Source: JAKACA01 sp050010115
GTDB taxonomy: Bacteria; Actinomycetota; Acidimicrobiia; Acidimicrobiales; Bog-793
Direction of reading: 5' to 3'
Assembly: GCA_050010115.1 (NCBI GenBank)
Contig: JBEKLQ010000004.1
Span: 7,113-71,112, forward strand
DNA: 64,000 nucleotides
Shown: positions 16,408-25,847 of the stretch, in pieces
Position numbering within the stretch: the first letter of the stretch is position 1
How the letters are laid out: every line of letters starts with the position of its first letter
Program-made: the position numbers and the translations under genes
Notes under the pieces: model-generated
The model's database searches: none
Told to the model about the DNA's origin: nothing
What the model saw: only the letters and a program-made list of their open reading frames with translations

Positions 16408-17736
16408 ATGGCGTCCGAGACCCGGCCCGAGCACCGCCGCTTGCGTGATCTCGACCGGCGCATCGTCGCCCTGGCGCTGCCCGCGCTCGGGGCACTCCTG
16501 GTCGAGCCGATCTACAACCTGACCGACTCGGCGATCGTCGGCCACCTCGGCCGGGATCCGCTGGCGGCGCTCGCCATCGCCGGCGGGGCCTTGAACATCG
16601 TCGGGTGGACGGCGGCTTTCCTGGAGATGGCCACCGTTTCGATGGTCTCGTTCCGACGGGGCGCCGGCGACGACGCCGGCGCTATGCGAGCCGCCGGCGC
16701 CGCCTACACGCTGTCGGGGTCGCTCGGCTTCGTCGTGGCGGGGCTCGTCTTCGTGGCCTCGCCCTACCTCGCCGAGGTGCTCGGCGCCCACGGCATCGTG
16801 GCGAGCGAGGCTGTGACGTATCTGCGCATCGCCGCCGTCGGCCTCGTGCCCCTCCTGGTCTCGCTCGCAGGTAACGGCCATCTGACGGGGTTGGCGGACA
16901 CGAAGCGCCCGTTTCTGATCGCCGTCGTCGCCAACGGCGTGAACCTGGCCCTCGAGATGCTGCTCGTCTACGGGCTCCACCTCGGCATCGCTGGATCCGC
17001 CTGGGGTACGGTGGCGGCGCAGGTCGTCTCGGCGTGCCTGTTCATCGTGGCGTCACGGCGGGCAGCCTTGCGCCCGGCGCGGCCACGCCTCCCTGAGCTC
17101 CGGCGCCTGACCGCCGACGGATTGCGCCTCACGGTCCGCACGGTCGCCCTCGGCCTCGCTCTCCTACTTTCAACGGCCGTCGCCGCCCGGCTCGGCACGT
17201 CGGTCCTCGCCGGCCATCAGATCGCCATGCAGATGTGGCTGCTCCTCGCCCTCACCCTCGACTCGCTCGCCGTGCCCGCGCAGGTCTTCGTGAGCGAAGC
17301 GCTCGGACGCGCCGACGTCGCCGAGGCCCGCGAGGTCGGTCAGCGGACCCTCCGCTTCGGTCTCGCCTGCGGGATCGCCCTCGGCCTCCTGGTGATCGCG
17401 CTCGCGTGGGTACTGCCGCTGATCTTCAGCTCCATCCCGGAAGTGCAGCACCAGGCCACTCGCGCCCTCATCGTCTGCGGCGCCCAACAGCCGCTCGCCG
17501 CCCTCGCCTTCGTGTTGGACGGCTTGCTGCTCGGCGCGTCGGACTACCGGACGTTGCAGCGGGCGATGACGGCGGCGCTCGTCGTGTTCGTCCCGCTCGC
17601 CGCGGTGATCCTGCGCGACCATCGGATCGGCATCACCGGAATCTGGGTGGCGTTGGCCTGCTGGCTGAGTGTGCGTGTGATCGGGCTCGGGTGGAGCTGG
17701 GCACGGGGCAACTGGTCGGTCGCTCGGGTGAGCTGA
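16408..17736 (+). CDS. MATE family efflux transporter
   Basis: Multidrug and toxin extrusion antiporter of 442 residues with 12 predicted transmembrane helices in two pseudo-symmetric halves. The start of helix 1 (IVALALPALGALLVEPIYNLTDSAIVGHLG) is the classical MATE/DinF signature, with a second-half counterpart TVALGLALLLSTAVAARLGTSVLAGHQIA. Closest in feel to the DinF subgroup. It starts 26 nt after the DoxX gene on the same strand and may share its transcript. Confidence 0.92.
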   Translation: MASETRPEHRRLRDLDRRIVALALPALGALLVEPIYNLTDSAIVGHLGRDPLAALAIAGGALNIVGWTAAFLEMATVSMVSFRRGAGDDAGAMRAAGAAYTLSGSLGFVVAGLVFVASPYLAEVLGAHGIVASEAVTYLRIAAVGLVPLLVSLAGNGHLTGLADTKRPFLIAVVANGVNLALEMLLVYGLHLGIAGSAWGTVAAQVVSACLFIVASRRAALRPARPRLPELRRLTADGLRLTVRTVALGLALLLSTAVAARLGTSVLAGHQIAMQMWLLLALTLDSLAVPAQVFVSEALGRADVAEAREVGQRTLRFGLACGIALGLLVIALAWVLPLIFSSIPEVQHQATRALIVCGAQQPLAALAFVLDGLLLGASDYRTLQRAMTAALVVFVPLAAVILRDHRIGITGIWVALACWLSVRVIGLGWSWARGNWSVARVS

Positions 17737-17765
17737 CCCGATCCTGCGCGGCTTGACGGCTCGAG

Positions 17766-18680
17766 TCAGCCCGCCGGCGGGCTGCCGGTGGCACGCCGGC
17801 GCGCCGTGGCCAGCATGGGCGCGTCGCCTACCGCCCACTGCAACGTGTGGCTGAGAACCGACGCCGCCGGCCGCACGAGCAGCAGCCGGTAGCCGGGCGG
17901 CCGGACGAAGCCGAGCTCCCGCCTGGCAAACGCCGGCAACAAGTCGATCGCCGCCTCGATGATCGTCCGTTGCGCCGCCAGCTCCGCCGGCGATCGCCGC
18001 GGCGGGCTCATCAAGAAACCCACGACCCTCCTCGCCTCGACCCCCTTCGAAAGCTCAGGCCGGAGCCGACGGAAGTAGTCGCGCACCTCTTCGGTTGTCG
18101 TCGGCACCGATCGGGCACCGAGCCGGCGGCCGACGATCGCCATCTCGGAGAGATACCGGTTCTTCTCCGACAACAACAGCGGGTGGCCGGCAAAGCGCTG
18201 GTAGGCCCGCATGAAACTCCACACCTCGGTGACGTGCACATAACACAGCAACCGGGGATCGTTCGCTCGGTATGTTCGACCGTCAGCCGTGCTCCCGTGG
18301 ACTCGCCTGTGAACGGCGCGTACCTGCCGTACCGCCTCGCAGGCAAGCGCGTCCGAGCCGTAGGTCGTGTTGGCAATGAACTCAGCGGTGCGTTGGAGAC
18401 GCCCGAGCGGGTCTTCCCGGTAGTTCGAATGGTCGGCAACGCCCTGCACAACGAGCGGATGGAGCGTCTGCAGCAACAACGCCGAGAAACCCCCCACCAA
18501 CATCGGGCCCAGCCTCGAATGCACCTTCCAGGTGATCGACTCCGGGCCGAACCAACCCGGGTCGCCCGGCGGTTCGGCATAGATGCTGAGCTGGCTACGG
18601 CGCTCGCCGAGCGACTCGTGGACGCTGTCGCCGAGGCTGTTGCGGAGAAGCTGGTCCGGTCGGGCCGCCATGGTGTTCAT
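17766..18680 (-). CDS. Oxygenase MpaB family protein (DUF2236)
   Basis: A 304-residue all-helical protein of the family that contains the rubber oxygenase Lcp and mycophenolic-acid MpaB, b-type haem enzymes. The family core is visible as LVGGFSALLLQTLHPLVVQGVADHSNYREDPLGRL, and the later CYVHVTEVWSFMRAYQRF carries the second conserved His and Arg region. Substrate unknown; family members cleave carbon-carbon bonds in isoprenoid chains or act on related lipids. Its ATG overlaps the TetR stop (ATGA), so it ends a five-gene coupled operon. Confidence 0.85.
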   Translation of the reverse strand: MNTMAARPDQLLRNSLGDSVHESLGERRSQLSIYAEPPGDPGWFGPESITWKVHSRLGPMLVGGFSALLLQTLHPLVVQGVADHSNYREDPLGRLQRTAEFIANTTYGSDALACEAVRQVRAVHRRVHGSTADGRTYRANDPRLLCYVHVTEVWSFMRAYQRFAGHPLLLSEKNRYLSEMAIVGRRLGARSVPTTTEEVRDYFRRLRPELSKGVEARRVVGFLMSPPRRSPAELAAQRTIIEAAIDLLPAFARRELGFVRPPGYRLLLVRPAASVLSHTLQWAVGDAPMLATARRRATGSPPAG

Positions 18681-19348
18681 CTTGTCCGATCGCCGCGGCG
18701 TGCGTGCTGCGGCTCCACGGCGCGCCGGGGCGGGTAGGCGATCCGCTGGATGAGGCCGGCCAGCTCTGTGGCGACCTGCCCCACGTCCACGGTGAGCTCC
18801 CCGCGGAAGACCGCCCGGTTGCCTCCCTCGATCAGGGCGAAGATACAGAGCGCTGCGATGTCCGGGTCGAAGTCAGGCGACTCGCCACACGCCGAGCGGA
18901 GCCTGGCGGCGATGTGACCCGTCGTGACCCGCATGCTCCGAAGGGCGGCCCGCCCGGCGGCACTGTGCTCGTCACCGCTCAGCGCCTCGGCGAGGGCCTG
19001 CAGCACAGCACCGTGGCGCTGGAAGACGCCGCACACCACTGCTGTCCACTGCGCCAGCGACGCTCGCCCCGGCGGCCCCGGCTCGATCTCGGGCATCGCC
19101 AGTAGGGCCGCACGGAGCTCGGCGTCCACGTCGAGTTGCAGCGCCGACAGGAGGTCGTCCTTGTCGCTGAAGTACACGTACAGGGTCCCGTGGGCGACGC
19201 CGGCCGCCTTGGCGATCCGGGCCATGCGGGCTCCGTGATACCCGTGAGCGTCGAGCTCGGCCACGGCGGTCTCCAGCAGCTTCGCCAGGGTTCTGCGGCC
19301 GTGAGTGCGCGACGAGCGGGTCGCCACGGTGATCGGCCAGTTGCTCAC
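18677..19348 (-). CDS. TetR/AcrR family transcriptional regulator
   Basis: A TetR repressor of about 223 residues. The DNA-binding domain is at residues 15-65 (ETAVAELDAHGYHGARMARI, then AKAAGVAHGTLYVYFSDKDDLL). A C-terminal helical ligand domain follows (IAALCIFALIEGGNRAVFRGEL). The start is GTG at 19348, overlapping the thioesterase stop as GTGA; the open frame to 19717 is a shadow. It sits inside, not at the head of, the operon whose promoter carries GAGACACG box copy 3, so it is the best local candidate for the protein that binds that box. Confidence 0.88.
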   Translation of the reverse strand: MSNWPITVATRSSRTHGRRTLAKLLETAVAELDAHGYHGARMARIAKAAGVAHGTLYVYFSDKDDLLSALQLDVDAELRAALLAMPEIEPGPPGRASLAQWTAVVCGVFQRHGAVLQALAEALSGDEHSAAGRAALRSMRVTTGHIAARLRSACGESPDFDPDIAALCIFALIEGGNRAVFRGELTVDVGQVATELAGLIQRIAYPPRRAVEPQHARRGDRTR

Positions 19349-20355
19349 GGGGTGGCCGCACGGGGCAACGCGACCCTGATCAAGACCTCTTGAGCACAGG
19401 AGGCGACAACAGCACCGGACTCGGTGAACCAGTCTCCCCTGATGTATGCACGCCCACCCGCAGCCACCGGCGACTCCTGGGCGAACAACAGCCACTCGTC
19501 GACCTTGAGATCCTGATGGAAGGAGATGGTGTGGCTGGTCACAGCAGACGCGAGCACGTTGGGCGATCCAAAGCCGATGCCCTCGTGCGGCCGCATCGCC
19601 GCCACCATCATCGTGAGATCCGACGAGTACGCCAGTAGCTGCTGATTCGCTATCTGTGTGGCCGCCGGCGACACGGCGGCGCCCAGCGCCCGAGGGGGGC
19701 GGTGGGACCGCATCCATACGGCGATCTCCGGCGGCCCGATCTCGAGGCCGTCCAGGACCGGCTGGGCGCCTGCCGCACGGCCGCCTTCATCGCTCGCGGG
19801 GGTGCCACCACCGGCATCGGCGCCGGCAGAGGCACCTACGTCGCAGCGCAGCTCCATCGCCATCGCACCGATCTGAGGCATTGCCGCCAGATCCGCCGCT
19901 GCAGTGACGGCTGGTGGCGCGACCGAGTGCGACAGCACGCCGGGTCCCGAGTCCGGCGCGTGCAACGACACGAGGCCAACGGCCAAGACCCGCTCGCCCT
20001 GGCGGGCCGAGACCGACCGGGTCGCGAACGTGCGGCCGTCGTGACACGCCTCGACCGACCATTCGACGGGTAGATCGGGTCGCCCTTCAGCGGTGAACAC
20101 CAGGTGCAGCGACCGCACGACCTTGCCCGGGACATCCGGCGGTGCAGCCACGGCGCAGGCGATCGCCTGCGCGAGCAGCTGGCCACCGAACAGCCGACGG
20201 TAGCCGGGAAGGACCACGTTCGGCGCTCCCCAGACGCCCGGCCGGACCTCGTCTACCTCGGCCGAGGCCTCGACGGCCGACAGCACGTCCTCGAGCGACA
20301 GCACTGCAGCACGACCGTTTCGGCCCGCGAGCCTCGGCGGGCGCCGGTCGGTCAC
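19345..20355 (-). CDS. Acyl-CoA thioesterase domain-containing protein (TesB-like double hotdog)
   Basis: A 336-residue double-hotdog protein. The first half has PGYRRLFGGQLLAQAIACA followed by VRSLHLVFTAEGRPDLPVEWSVE, typical of the TesB N-terminal domain. The second half has LTMMVAAMRPHEGIGFGS and HTISFHQDLKVDEWLLFAQESP, where TesB-type enzymes carry catalytic Asp/Gln/Thr. A Gly/Ala-rich linker (about residues 175-200) joins the two. It would release free acid from acyl-CoA. GTG start at 20355 overlaps the amidohydrolase stop by 4 nt. Confidence 0.88.
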   Translation of the reverse strand: MTDRRPPRLAGRNGRAAVLSLEDVLSAVEASAEVDEVRPGVWGAPNVVLPGYRRLFGGQLLAQAIACAVAAPPDVPGKVVRSLHLVFTAEGRPDLPVEWSVEACHDGRTFATRSVSARQGERVLAVGLVSLHAPDSGPGVLSHSVAPPAVTAAADLAAMPQIGAMAMELRCDVGASAGADAGGGTPASDEGGRAAGAQPVLDGLEIGPPEIAVWMRSHRPPRALGAAVSPAATQIANQQLLAYSSDLTMMVAAMRPHEGIGFGSPNVLASAVTSHTISFHQDLKVDEWLLFAQESPVAAGGRAYIRGDWFTESGAVVASCAQEVLIRVALPRAATP

Positions 20356-21578
20356 TCCGTGATGCCGAACCGCTCCAAGCCGAACGCCCGGATGGCGTTG
20401 CCACGCGCGAGCGCGTACAGCTCAGAGTCGGACAACCCGGCATCGGTGGCGATCTTCTCCAGCACCGCCTTCGACTCGGGGAACGTCGAGTCCGCATGGG
20501 GATAGTCCGTCTCGAAGCAAATCTGCGACATCCCCACGACGTCGCGGTTCTTCAGCCCGGTCTCGTCGTCGAAAAGGCACCCGTAGATCCGGCCGGGCAC
20601 GTACGACGAGGGCGGGTTCGGCAGCGCTGTCCCGAAGGAGTTGTCCGACCGCTCCTCCCAGAGCTTGTCGGCCCGCTCCAAGATGTAGGGCATCCAGCCC
20701 ACTTGTCCCTCCGCGTAGGCCAGCACCAGCCGCGGGAAGCGGTCGAGGATGCCGGAGAACAAGTAGTCGACCAACGATCCCATTGCGTTCTGGAACGTCA
20801 GCACCGACGAGACGATGAACGGCGCGTCCGGCGACGTCGACGGCATACGGGAGGATGAGCCGATGTGCATGCAGAGGACGGTTTCGGTGTCTTCGCATGC
20901 CTGGTACACGGGGTCCCAGTGACGAGACTTGTGGTGGATGGACGGCAGGCCGAGCGGGAACGGGTTCTCGGGGAACGTGATGGCGTGGCTGCCCTTGCCG
21001 GCGCAACGGCGGATCTCCGCCGCTGCGGCCTCCGGGTCCCACAGTGGCACCATCGTGAGCGGGATCAGCTTGCCGGCGCCGACACCGGCGCACCACTCGT
21101 CGATCATCCAGTCGTTGTAGGCCTGGACGCACAGGCCGGCCAGCTCCTTGTCCTCCCGCTCGCAGAACGCCTGCCCGCAGAAGCGTGGGATCGTGTTCGG
21201 GAAGCAGATGGCGGCGTCGACGTGGTTCGCATCCATATCGGCCAGCCGCTCCGTCTGCCGCCAGGCACCGGGGCGGATCTCGTCGAACGTCGTCAGGTTG
21301 AACCCGACCTCGTCAAAACCGACCGCCGCAGACAACATCAGGAACGGCGTGACGAGGTCGTCGTAGTGCCAGACGTCACACCACTGGCCGTCCTCGGTGG
21401 CCGTGAACCCGACGGAACGACCTCCGGTACCTCCACCACCGAGTCGGCCCTTCATCCTGATCACGCGAGGAGCCCGGTCGAGGTACTTGGACGGCAGCCG
21501 TGACTGCCACAGATCCGGAGGCTCGACGACGTGATCGTCAACCGAGATGATCCGGGGGATGTCGTTGAAGTCGGTCAT
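20352..21578 (-). CDS. Amidohydrolase family protein (amidohydrolase_2)
   Basis: TIM-barrel hydrolase/decarboxylase of 408 residues. The N-terminal SVDDHVVEPPDLW supplies the first metal ligands (DxH type), CMHIGSSSRMPS the barrel His, and CFETDYPHADSTFPE the C-terminal Asp. Many actinobacterial catabolic gene sets contain this subfamily, with decarboxylase or hydrolase roles. The ATG at 21578 has GAGGAG about 8 nt upstream; the frame is open further upstream but the extension has no family sequence. It is 28 nt downstream of the D-aminoacylase-like gene. Confidence 0.9.
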   Translation of the reverse strand: MTDFNDIPRIISVDDHVVEPPDLWQSRLPSKYLDRAPRVIRMKGRLGGGGTGGRSVGFTATEDGQWCDVWHYDDLVTPFLMLSAAVGFDEVGFNLTTFDEIRPGAWRQTERLADMDANHVDAAICFPNTIPRFCGQAFCEREDKELAGLCVQAYNDWMIDEWCAGVGAGKLIPLTMVPLWDPEAAAAEIRRCAGKGSHAITFPENPFPLGLPSIHHKSRHWDPVYQACEDTETVLCMHIGSSSRMPSTSPDAPFIVSSVLTFQNAMGSLVDYLFSGILDRFPRLVLAYAEGQVGWMPYILERADKLWEERSDNSFGTALPNPPSSYVPGRIYGCLFDDETGLKNRDVVGMSQICFETDYPHADSTFPESKAVLEKIATDAGLSDSELYALARGNAIRAFGLERFGITE

Positions 21579-21606
21579 GGCAGGCTCCTCGAAGAGATTC
21601 GATCGA

Positions 21607-23328
21607 TCAGCGGGCAGCGAACGTCGCCGTGTCGCGGCCGGAGTGCAAGACAGTGCCCGGCAGAGCGCCCGTGGACTCGCCGTCGGCGACGGTGACGACA
21701 CCGTTGACGAGCACCCGGCGAACACCCATCGAGCTCGCCGTCAGCCGCAGGGAGTCACCCGGTAGATCCCAAACCCGCCGTGCCGGGCCGGCCGCGACCG
21801 TCAGCGGGTCGAACACGAAGACGTCGGCGTGCCAGCCCTCCTCCAGGCGGCCGCGCTGACGCAGCCCATAGAGACGGGCAGGGACGTCCGTCATCATCTG
21901 CACGGCCCGTTCGAGCGACACGAGCTTCCGCCCCCGCAGGCAGTCGGCCAAGAAACGGGTCGGATACGACGACCCCATCATCCGGTCGAGGTGCGCGCCG
22001 GCGTCCGACCCGCCGAGGATGACGTCCGGGTCGTCCCACAGCTCACGGCGCAACGCCCAGTCCTCGTCGCCGTCGTCACCGGGTGTCGGCCACAACACCG
22101 TGGTGAAGTCATCGGCGATGGCGATCTCGCACAGGCACTCGAACGCGTCGAGTCCTCGCTCCGCAGCGATCTCACCGACGAGGCGACCCTCGAGCGATGC
22201 GTTGGCGGGCCTGCTGGTGTCGCCGATGTGATAGCTCGCGAAGTGGGTGAGCCGTGAGAACGGAGTCCCCTTGGCCGCAGCGATCATCTCCGCTCGCACG
22301 GCCGAGTCCCGCAGCTTGGCGGCCTTCTCCTCGGGCGGGAGCGACAGGGTCGCCGACCAGCCGGGGATGAGCCACAGGGCGCAGAACGTCCCGAGGCTCA
22401 TGTTCATCTCGGCATGCACCGGCATCATCAAGGCGATCACGCGACCGCCGACCTCACGGGCACGTTGCGACGGGAGCAGCTGGTGGTGCGCCTTGTCCGG
22501 CTTGCGCCCGGAGACCACGAAGACGTTCCAGTTGATGGGCCGGTTGGCCGCCGCACTGATCCGGGCGAGCAGATCCGCCTCCTCGTCGGAGAAACCCCTC
22601 AGGCACCCCTCGACGATCCCCTCCAGCGTCGTCCCCTCGTGCTCGCCGACAGCTGCGCACAGCGCCAGCAGCTCGTCCTCGGAGGCGAGCCGGCTTGCGA
22701 CGGGGCGCTCGTCCCCGTCCATGTGGGTCGACGAGCGGGTCGTGGACAGCCCCAGCCCGCCGGCGGCGATCGAGGTGTGCAGGACCGAGACCATCTCGGC
22801 GACCTCGGCGTCGGTCGCCTCGCGCTCGACGGCCTCTGGCCCCATGACGTACCGGCGAAGGGCACAATGCCCGACCAGGAAGCCGGCATTGACGCCCACC
22901 CGCCCGTCCAATCCGGCAAGGTACTCGCCGAACGACTCCCAGTCCCAGGGCGCGCCCCGCTCGAGCGCCGGGATCGCCATGCCTTCGACCCGCGCCATCA
23001 GCCGCCTGGTGTAGTCGCCGTCCGAGGCGCGCAGCGGTGCGAGGGTGAAGCCGCAATTCCCGCCGAACACCGTGGTCACGCCATGGACGTTGGACGGCGT
23101 CGCGTACGGGTCCCAATAGAGCTGGGCGTCGTAGTGGGTGTGCACGTCGACGACTCCCGGCGCCACGACCAGCCCGTCGGCGTCGAACGTCTCGGTTGCC
23201 TGCTCGCTCAAGCCGCCAGGCGGCACGATCTCGACGATCCGGCCGCCGGTGATGCCGACGTCAGCGCGGACGGCGTCGGCCCCGGTTCCGTCCACGACGG
23301 TCCCACCTGTGATCGCGTAGTCCAGCAT
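21607..23328 (-). CDS. N-acyl-D-amino-acid deacylase / D-aminoacylase family amidohydrolase
   Basis: A 573-residue amidohydrolase with the flanking beta-sandwich of D-aminoacylases. DYAITGGTVVDGTGADAVRADVGI opens the sandwich; VVAPGVVDVHTHYDAQLYWDP holds the first metal ligands; GGNCGFTLAPL, GHCALRRYVMG and GGSDAGAHLDRMMGSSYPTRFL (catalytic Asp) follow. The C-terminus closes the sandwich with LVNGVVTVADGE. The start is ATG at 23328 with GGAGG 5 nt upstream, in preference to an open extension to 23388. First gene of the operon that also has an amidohydrolase, thioesterase, TetR and MpaB-like protein. Confidence 0.92.
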   Translation of the reverse strand: MLDYAITGGTVVDGTGADAVRADVGITGGRIVEIVPPGGLSEQATETFDADGLVVAPGVVDVHTHYDAQLYWDPYATPSNVHGVTTVFGGNCGFTLAPLRASDGDYTRRLMARVEGMAIPALERGAPWDWESFGEYLAGLDGRVGVNAGFLVGHCALRRYVMGPEAVEREATDAEVAEMVSVLHTSIAAGGLGLSTTRSSTHMDGDERPVASRLASEDELLALCAAVGEHEGTTLEGIVEGCLRGFSDEEADLLARISAAANRPINWNVFVVSGRKPDKAHHQLLPSQRAREVGGRVIALMMPVHAEMNMSLGTFCALWLIPGWSATLSLPPEEKAAKLRDSAVRAEMIAAAKGTPFSRLTHFASYHIGDTSRPANASLEGRLVGEIAAERGLDAFECLCEIAIADDFTTVLWPTPGDDGDEDWALRRELWDDPDVILGGSDAGAHLDRMMGSSYPTRFLADCLRGRKLVSLERAVQMMTDVPARLYGLRQRGRLEEGWHADVFVFDPLTVAAGPARRVWDLPGDSLRLTASSMGVRRVLVNGVVTVADGESTGALPGTVLHSGRDTATFAAR

Positions 23329-23402
23329 CAGACCTCCATGCCGAGTCTCGAACCGCAGCCGGCTGACTGAGCGCCCCTGCACGGTCACAGCGGCGTCGTG
23401 GC

Positions 23403-23428
23403 GCCACCATAGATGACAATCGTGTCTC
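23403..23428 (-). promoter_or_regulatory. GAGACACG box, copy 3, with TATGGT -10
   Basis: On the minus strand the sequence starts GAGACACGATTGTCATC and runs into TATGGT (23406-23411), matching copy 2 at 20 of 26 bases. GACA and TGTC inside it form a short inverted repeat. It would drive the five-gene operon starting at 23328 with a leader of about 70 nt. The overlap of a conserved box with the -10 suggests repression. Confidence 0.58.
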
Positions 23429-23451
23429 GCCGGAAGCGTGACGAGGGCCTG

Positions 23452-24240
23452 TCACAGGTCCGGCAAGCCGAGATCGAGGATCGACTGCTCGGCCCCGCCG
23501 TCGACCTCCAGGATCTTCCCGGTCACGAACGATGATGCCGGCGACGCCAGGAACAGCACGACCGCCGCGATCTCCGACGGATCGGCGATGCGGCGCAGCG
23601 GCGTGACCGCTTCGACTCGCGCTCGCATCGCATCGTCGGTCACCACGACGTCCAGGGCTGACGTGGCGGCCATCCCGACGGCGATGGCGTTGACCCGAAT
23701 GCGAGGCGCCAGGTCTCGCGCAACGAGGCGCGTCCAGTGGGCGAGCGCCGCCTTCGCCGTCCCGTAGGACACGTATCCCCGGTTGGCGAGACGACCCATG
23801 GCGGACGAGATGCTGACCACTGAACCGCCCCCGCCTTCCAGCATCAGCGGTGTGGCGGCGCGCGTCAGGGCGTGAGCCGTCGACACGTTGAAGTGGAAGG
23901 CACGCTCCAAGTTGCCGGGCGACGTCTCCAGAAACCCCCTCGGCATCCACCCACCGACGTTGTTCACCACGACGTCCAGCCGACCAAAGCGCTCTCCGGC
24001 GACAGACGTCAGGCCGGCAACGGCGTCAAGGTCGGACAGGTCGGCGACCACCACCTCGGCCGAGCGGCCCAGAGCTCCGACTGCCTCGGCGACCGATGCC
24101 AGGTCCTCGGGCGTCCGTGCCGCCATCACGAGATCTGCGCCTGCCTCGGCCAGGGCCAACGCCGCAGCGGCCCCGAGCCCGCGTCCCGCTCCCGTCACGA
24201 TCGCCACTCGGCCGTCCAGCCGGAAGCGCTCGAGGATCAT
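23452..24240 (-). CDS. SDR family NAD(P)-dependent oxidoreductase
   Basis: Classical short-chain dehydrogenase of 262 residues with [21 protein letters not shown], an AARTPEDL stretch that suggests [14 protein letters not shown], catalytic Ser in SISSAMG, and [11 protein letters not shown] with the Tyr-x3-Lys pair; the end [11 protein letters not shown] is typical. The start is 7 nt after the ppx stop, so it appears to be read through from the ppk-ppx message, an unusual partner for polyphosphate genes. The substrate is unknown. Confidence 0.92.
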   Translation of the reverse strand: MILERFRLDGRVAIVTGAGRGLGAAAALALAEAGADLVMAARTPEDLASVAEAVGALGRSAEVVVADLSDLDAVAGLTSVAGERFGRLDVVVNNVGGWMPRGFLETSPGNLERAFHFNVSTAHALTRAATPLMLEGGGGSVVSISSAMGRLANRGYVSYGTAKAALAHWTRLVARDLAPRIRVNAIAVGMAATSALDVVVTDDAMRARVEAVTPLRRIADPSEIAAVVLFLASPASSFVTGKILEVDGGAEQSILDLGLPDL

Positions 24241-24247
24241 CGGCGCG

Positions 24248-25831
24248 TCATCCGAACCCGGTGCGGCCGGCCGCCATGGGCTCGAATTCGTCGTGACCTG
24301 CCGACATGCACCGCAGCGTCAGTGTGCGGCCGAACAGCTCCTCGAACAGACCCTTCTTCCGTTGGAACATCCACTGCTCGAGCTCGGCGTCCCCACGGCA
24401 GGTCGCCACGAGCTCCACCGCTGTGTCAGCCACCTCGGCACCGACCTCGTGGACGAGCGATGCGTGCGAGACGTCCAGACCGTCCGCGATCCGCAAGAGC
24501 GACAGCATGGCCAGGCAGCGCGACCGGTCAGACGACGAGAGCGCGTCCCAGGCCGGGAACGACTCCCGTGGCCGCCCGCGGGTGTGGTAGCGACCGAGGC
24601 ACGCCAGTACGCGGACTTCGTCCGGCGAGAAACCCCGCAGCCCTCCGTTCTCGATCAGGTACGCCGTGTGGCGCCCGTGGCCGTCTCGGCTCACGTGCTC
24701 GCCGATGTCGTGCAGCAGCGCCGCCAGCTCGAGCAGCTCCCGGTCGTGCGGGCCGAGCCGGTGCACCGCGGCGGTAGCGTCGAACAGCTGGCACGCCAAC
24801 CTGGCGGCGGTCTGCCCATGAGCCTCCCGCCAATTCGACCGCTGGCACAACGACAGGACCGAGGCCCGGCGGATCGCCCTCGGGTCACCGCTCAGGTCCG
24901 CGTGGTCGTGCTTGCCGATAGCGGACAGGACCATGCCCTCACGGAGTGCCCACTCGCTGGCGGTCAGCTCCAAGAAACCGGTCTCTTCCATCAACACCTC
25001 AGCCACCGTTACGCCCGCCGGCAGCAGCTCGGCACGTCGCGCCTCGATGCCCGGTAGGCGCGCTCGGTCGGCCGACGACAGCGAGTACACCAGATCGGCG
25101 AATTCGGTCACCTCCGTTGCCGACGCGCTCAGCTGGTTGAGCACTGGCGGGATGGTGCCGTCGCGCAGCGCCACGGCCGCGCGGACGATCGCGCACAAGG
25201 TGCCGGACGAACCGATGAGCATCTTCGGACCTTCGTCGACGAGCTCGGGCATCACGACCGCGAGCTCCTCTTCGACACGGCCCCTGAGCCGGTTGCGGTC
25301 CTTGCTCGACGGCGGATCCGAGCGGATCAGCTCTGCTGTGAGACGGCCGACGCCCAAGTGGACACTGGTCGCGTACATGAGGCCCGACCGATCGCCGACC
25401 GACAGCTCGAGACTCCCCCCGCCGAGGTCGGCGCACAGCGCCGGCCCGGGGTCGATCAAGACGCTTGCCCGCACCGCCTCGAAGATCAGCTGGGCTTCCC
25501 GGATCCCGTTGATGACCTTGACGCGCACGCCGGTCTCGGTCTCGAGGCGCTCTACAGCGGCAGCTCCGTTGGCGGCCTCACGGAGCGCCGCCGTCCCGTA
25601 GGCGACGATCTCGTCGGCATCACTGGCCTCGGCGATCGCCCGGAAGCGCCGGACCACCTCGACCGCCTCGGCGAGCACTTCGTCGGTCAACACGCCGTGC
25701 CGGGCAACGACGTCGCCGAGGCGCAGCATCTCCTTCTCCCGCACGAGGGGCGTGAAGCTGCCGTCGGGCCGGGTGGCGACGACGAGGAGATGAAAGGAGT
25801 TGCTGCCGAGGTCGAGTGCCGCGATCCGCAA
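24248..25831 (-). CDS. ppx: Ppx/GppA phosphatase with C-terminal HD-type domain
   Basis: Exopolyphosphatase or guanosine pentaphosphate phosphatase of about 527 residues. The actin-like domain opens with [16 protein letters not shown] and contains [21 protein letters not shown] sequence and [15 protein letters not shown]. The C-terminal part carries an HD-like motif, [26 protein letters not shown]. The start is taken as TTG at 25831, placing the family N-terminus correctly and 16 nt after the ppk stop; the open frame upstream is shadow. With ppk it would set the level of polyphosphate. Confidence 0.9.
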   Translation of the reverse strand: MRIAALDLGSNSFHLLVVATRPDGSFTPLVREKEMLRLGDVVARHGVLTDEVLAEAVEVVRRFRAIAEASDADEIVAYGTAALREAANGAAAVERLETETGVRVKVINGIREAQLIFEAVRASVLIDPGPALCADLGGGSLELSVGDRSGLMYATSVHLGVGRLTAELIRSDPPSSKDRNRLRGRVEEELAVVMPELVDEGPKMLIGSSGTLCAIVRAAVALRDGTIPPVLNQLSASATEVTEFADLVYSLSSADRARLPGIEARRAELLPAGVTVAEVLMEETGFLELTASEWALREGMVLSAIGKHDHADLSGDPRAIRRASVLSLCQRSNWREAHGQTAARLACQLFDATAAVHRLGPHDRELLELAALLHDIGEHVSRDGHGRHTAYLIENGGLRGFSPDEVRVLACLGRYHTRGRPRESFPAWDALSSSDRSRCLAMLSLLRIADGLDVSHASLVHEVGAEVADTAVELVATCRGDAELEQWMFQRKKGLFEELFGRTLTLRCMSAGHDEFEPMAAGRTGFG

Positions 25832-25847
25832 CGTGCCTGCCCGGCGC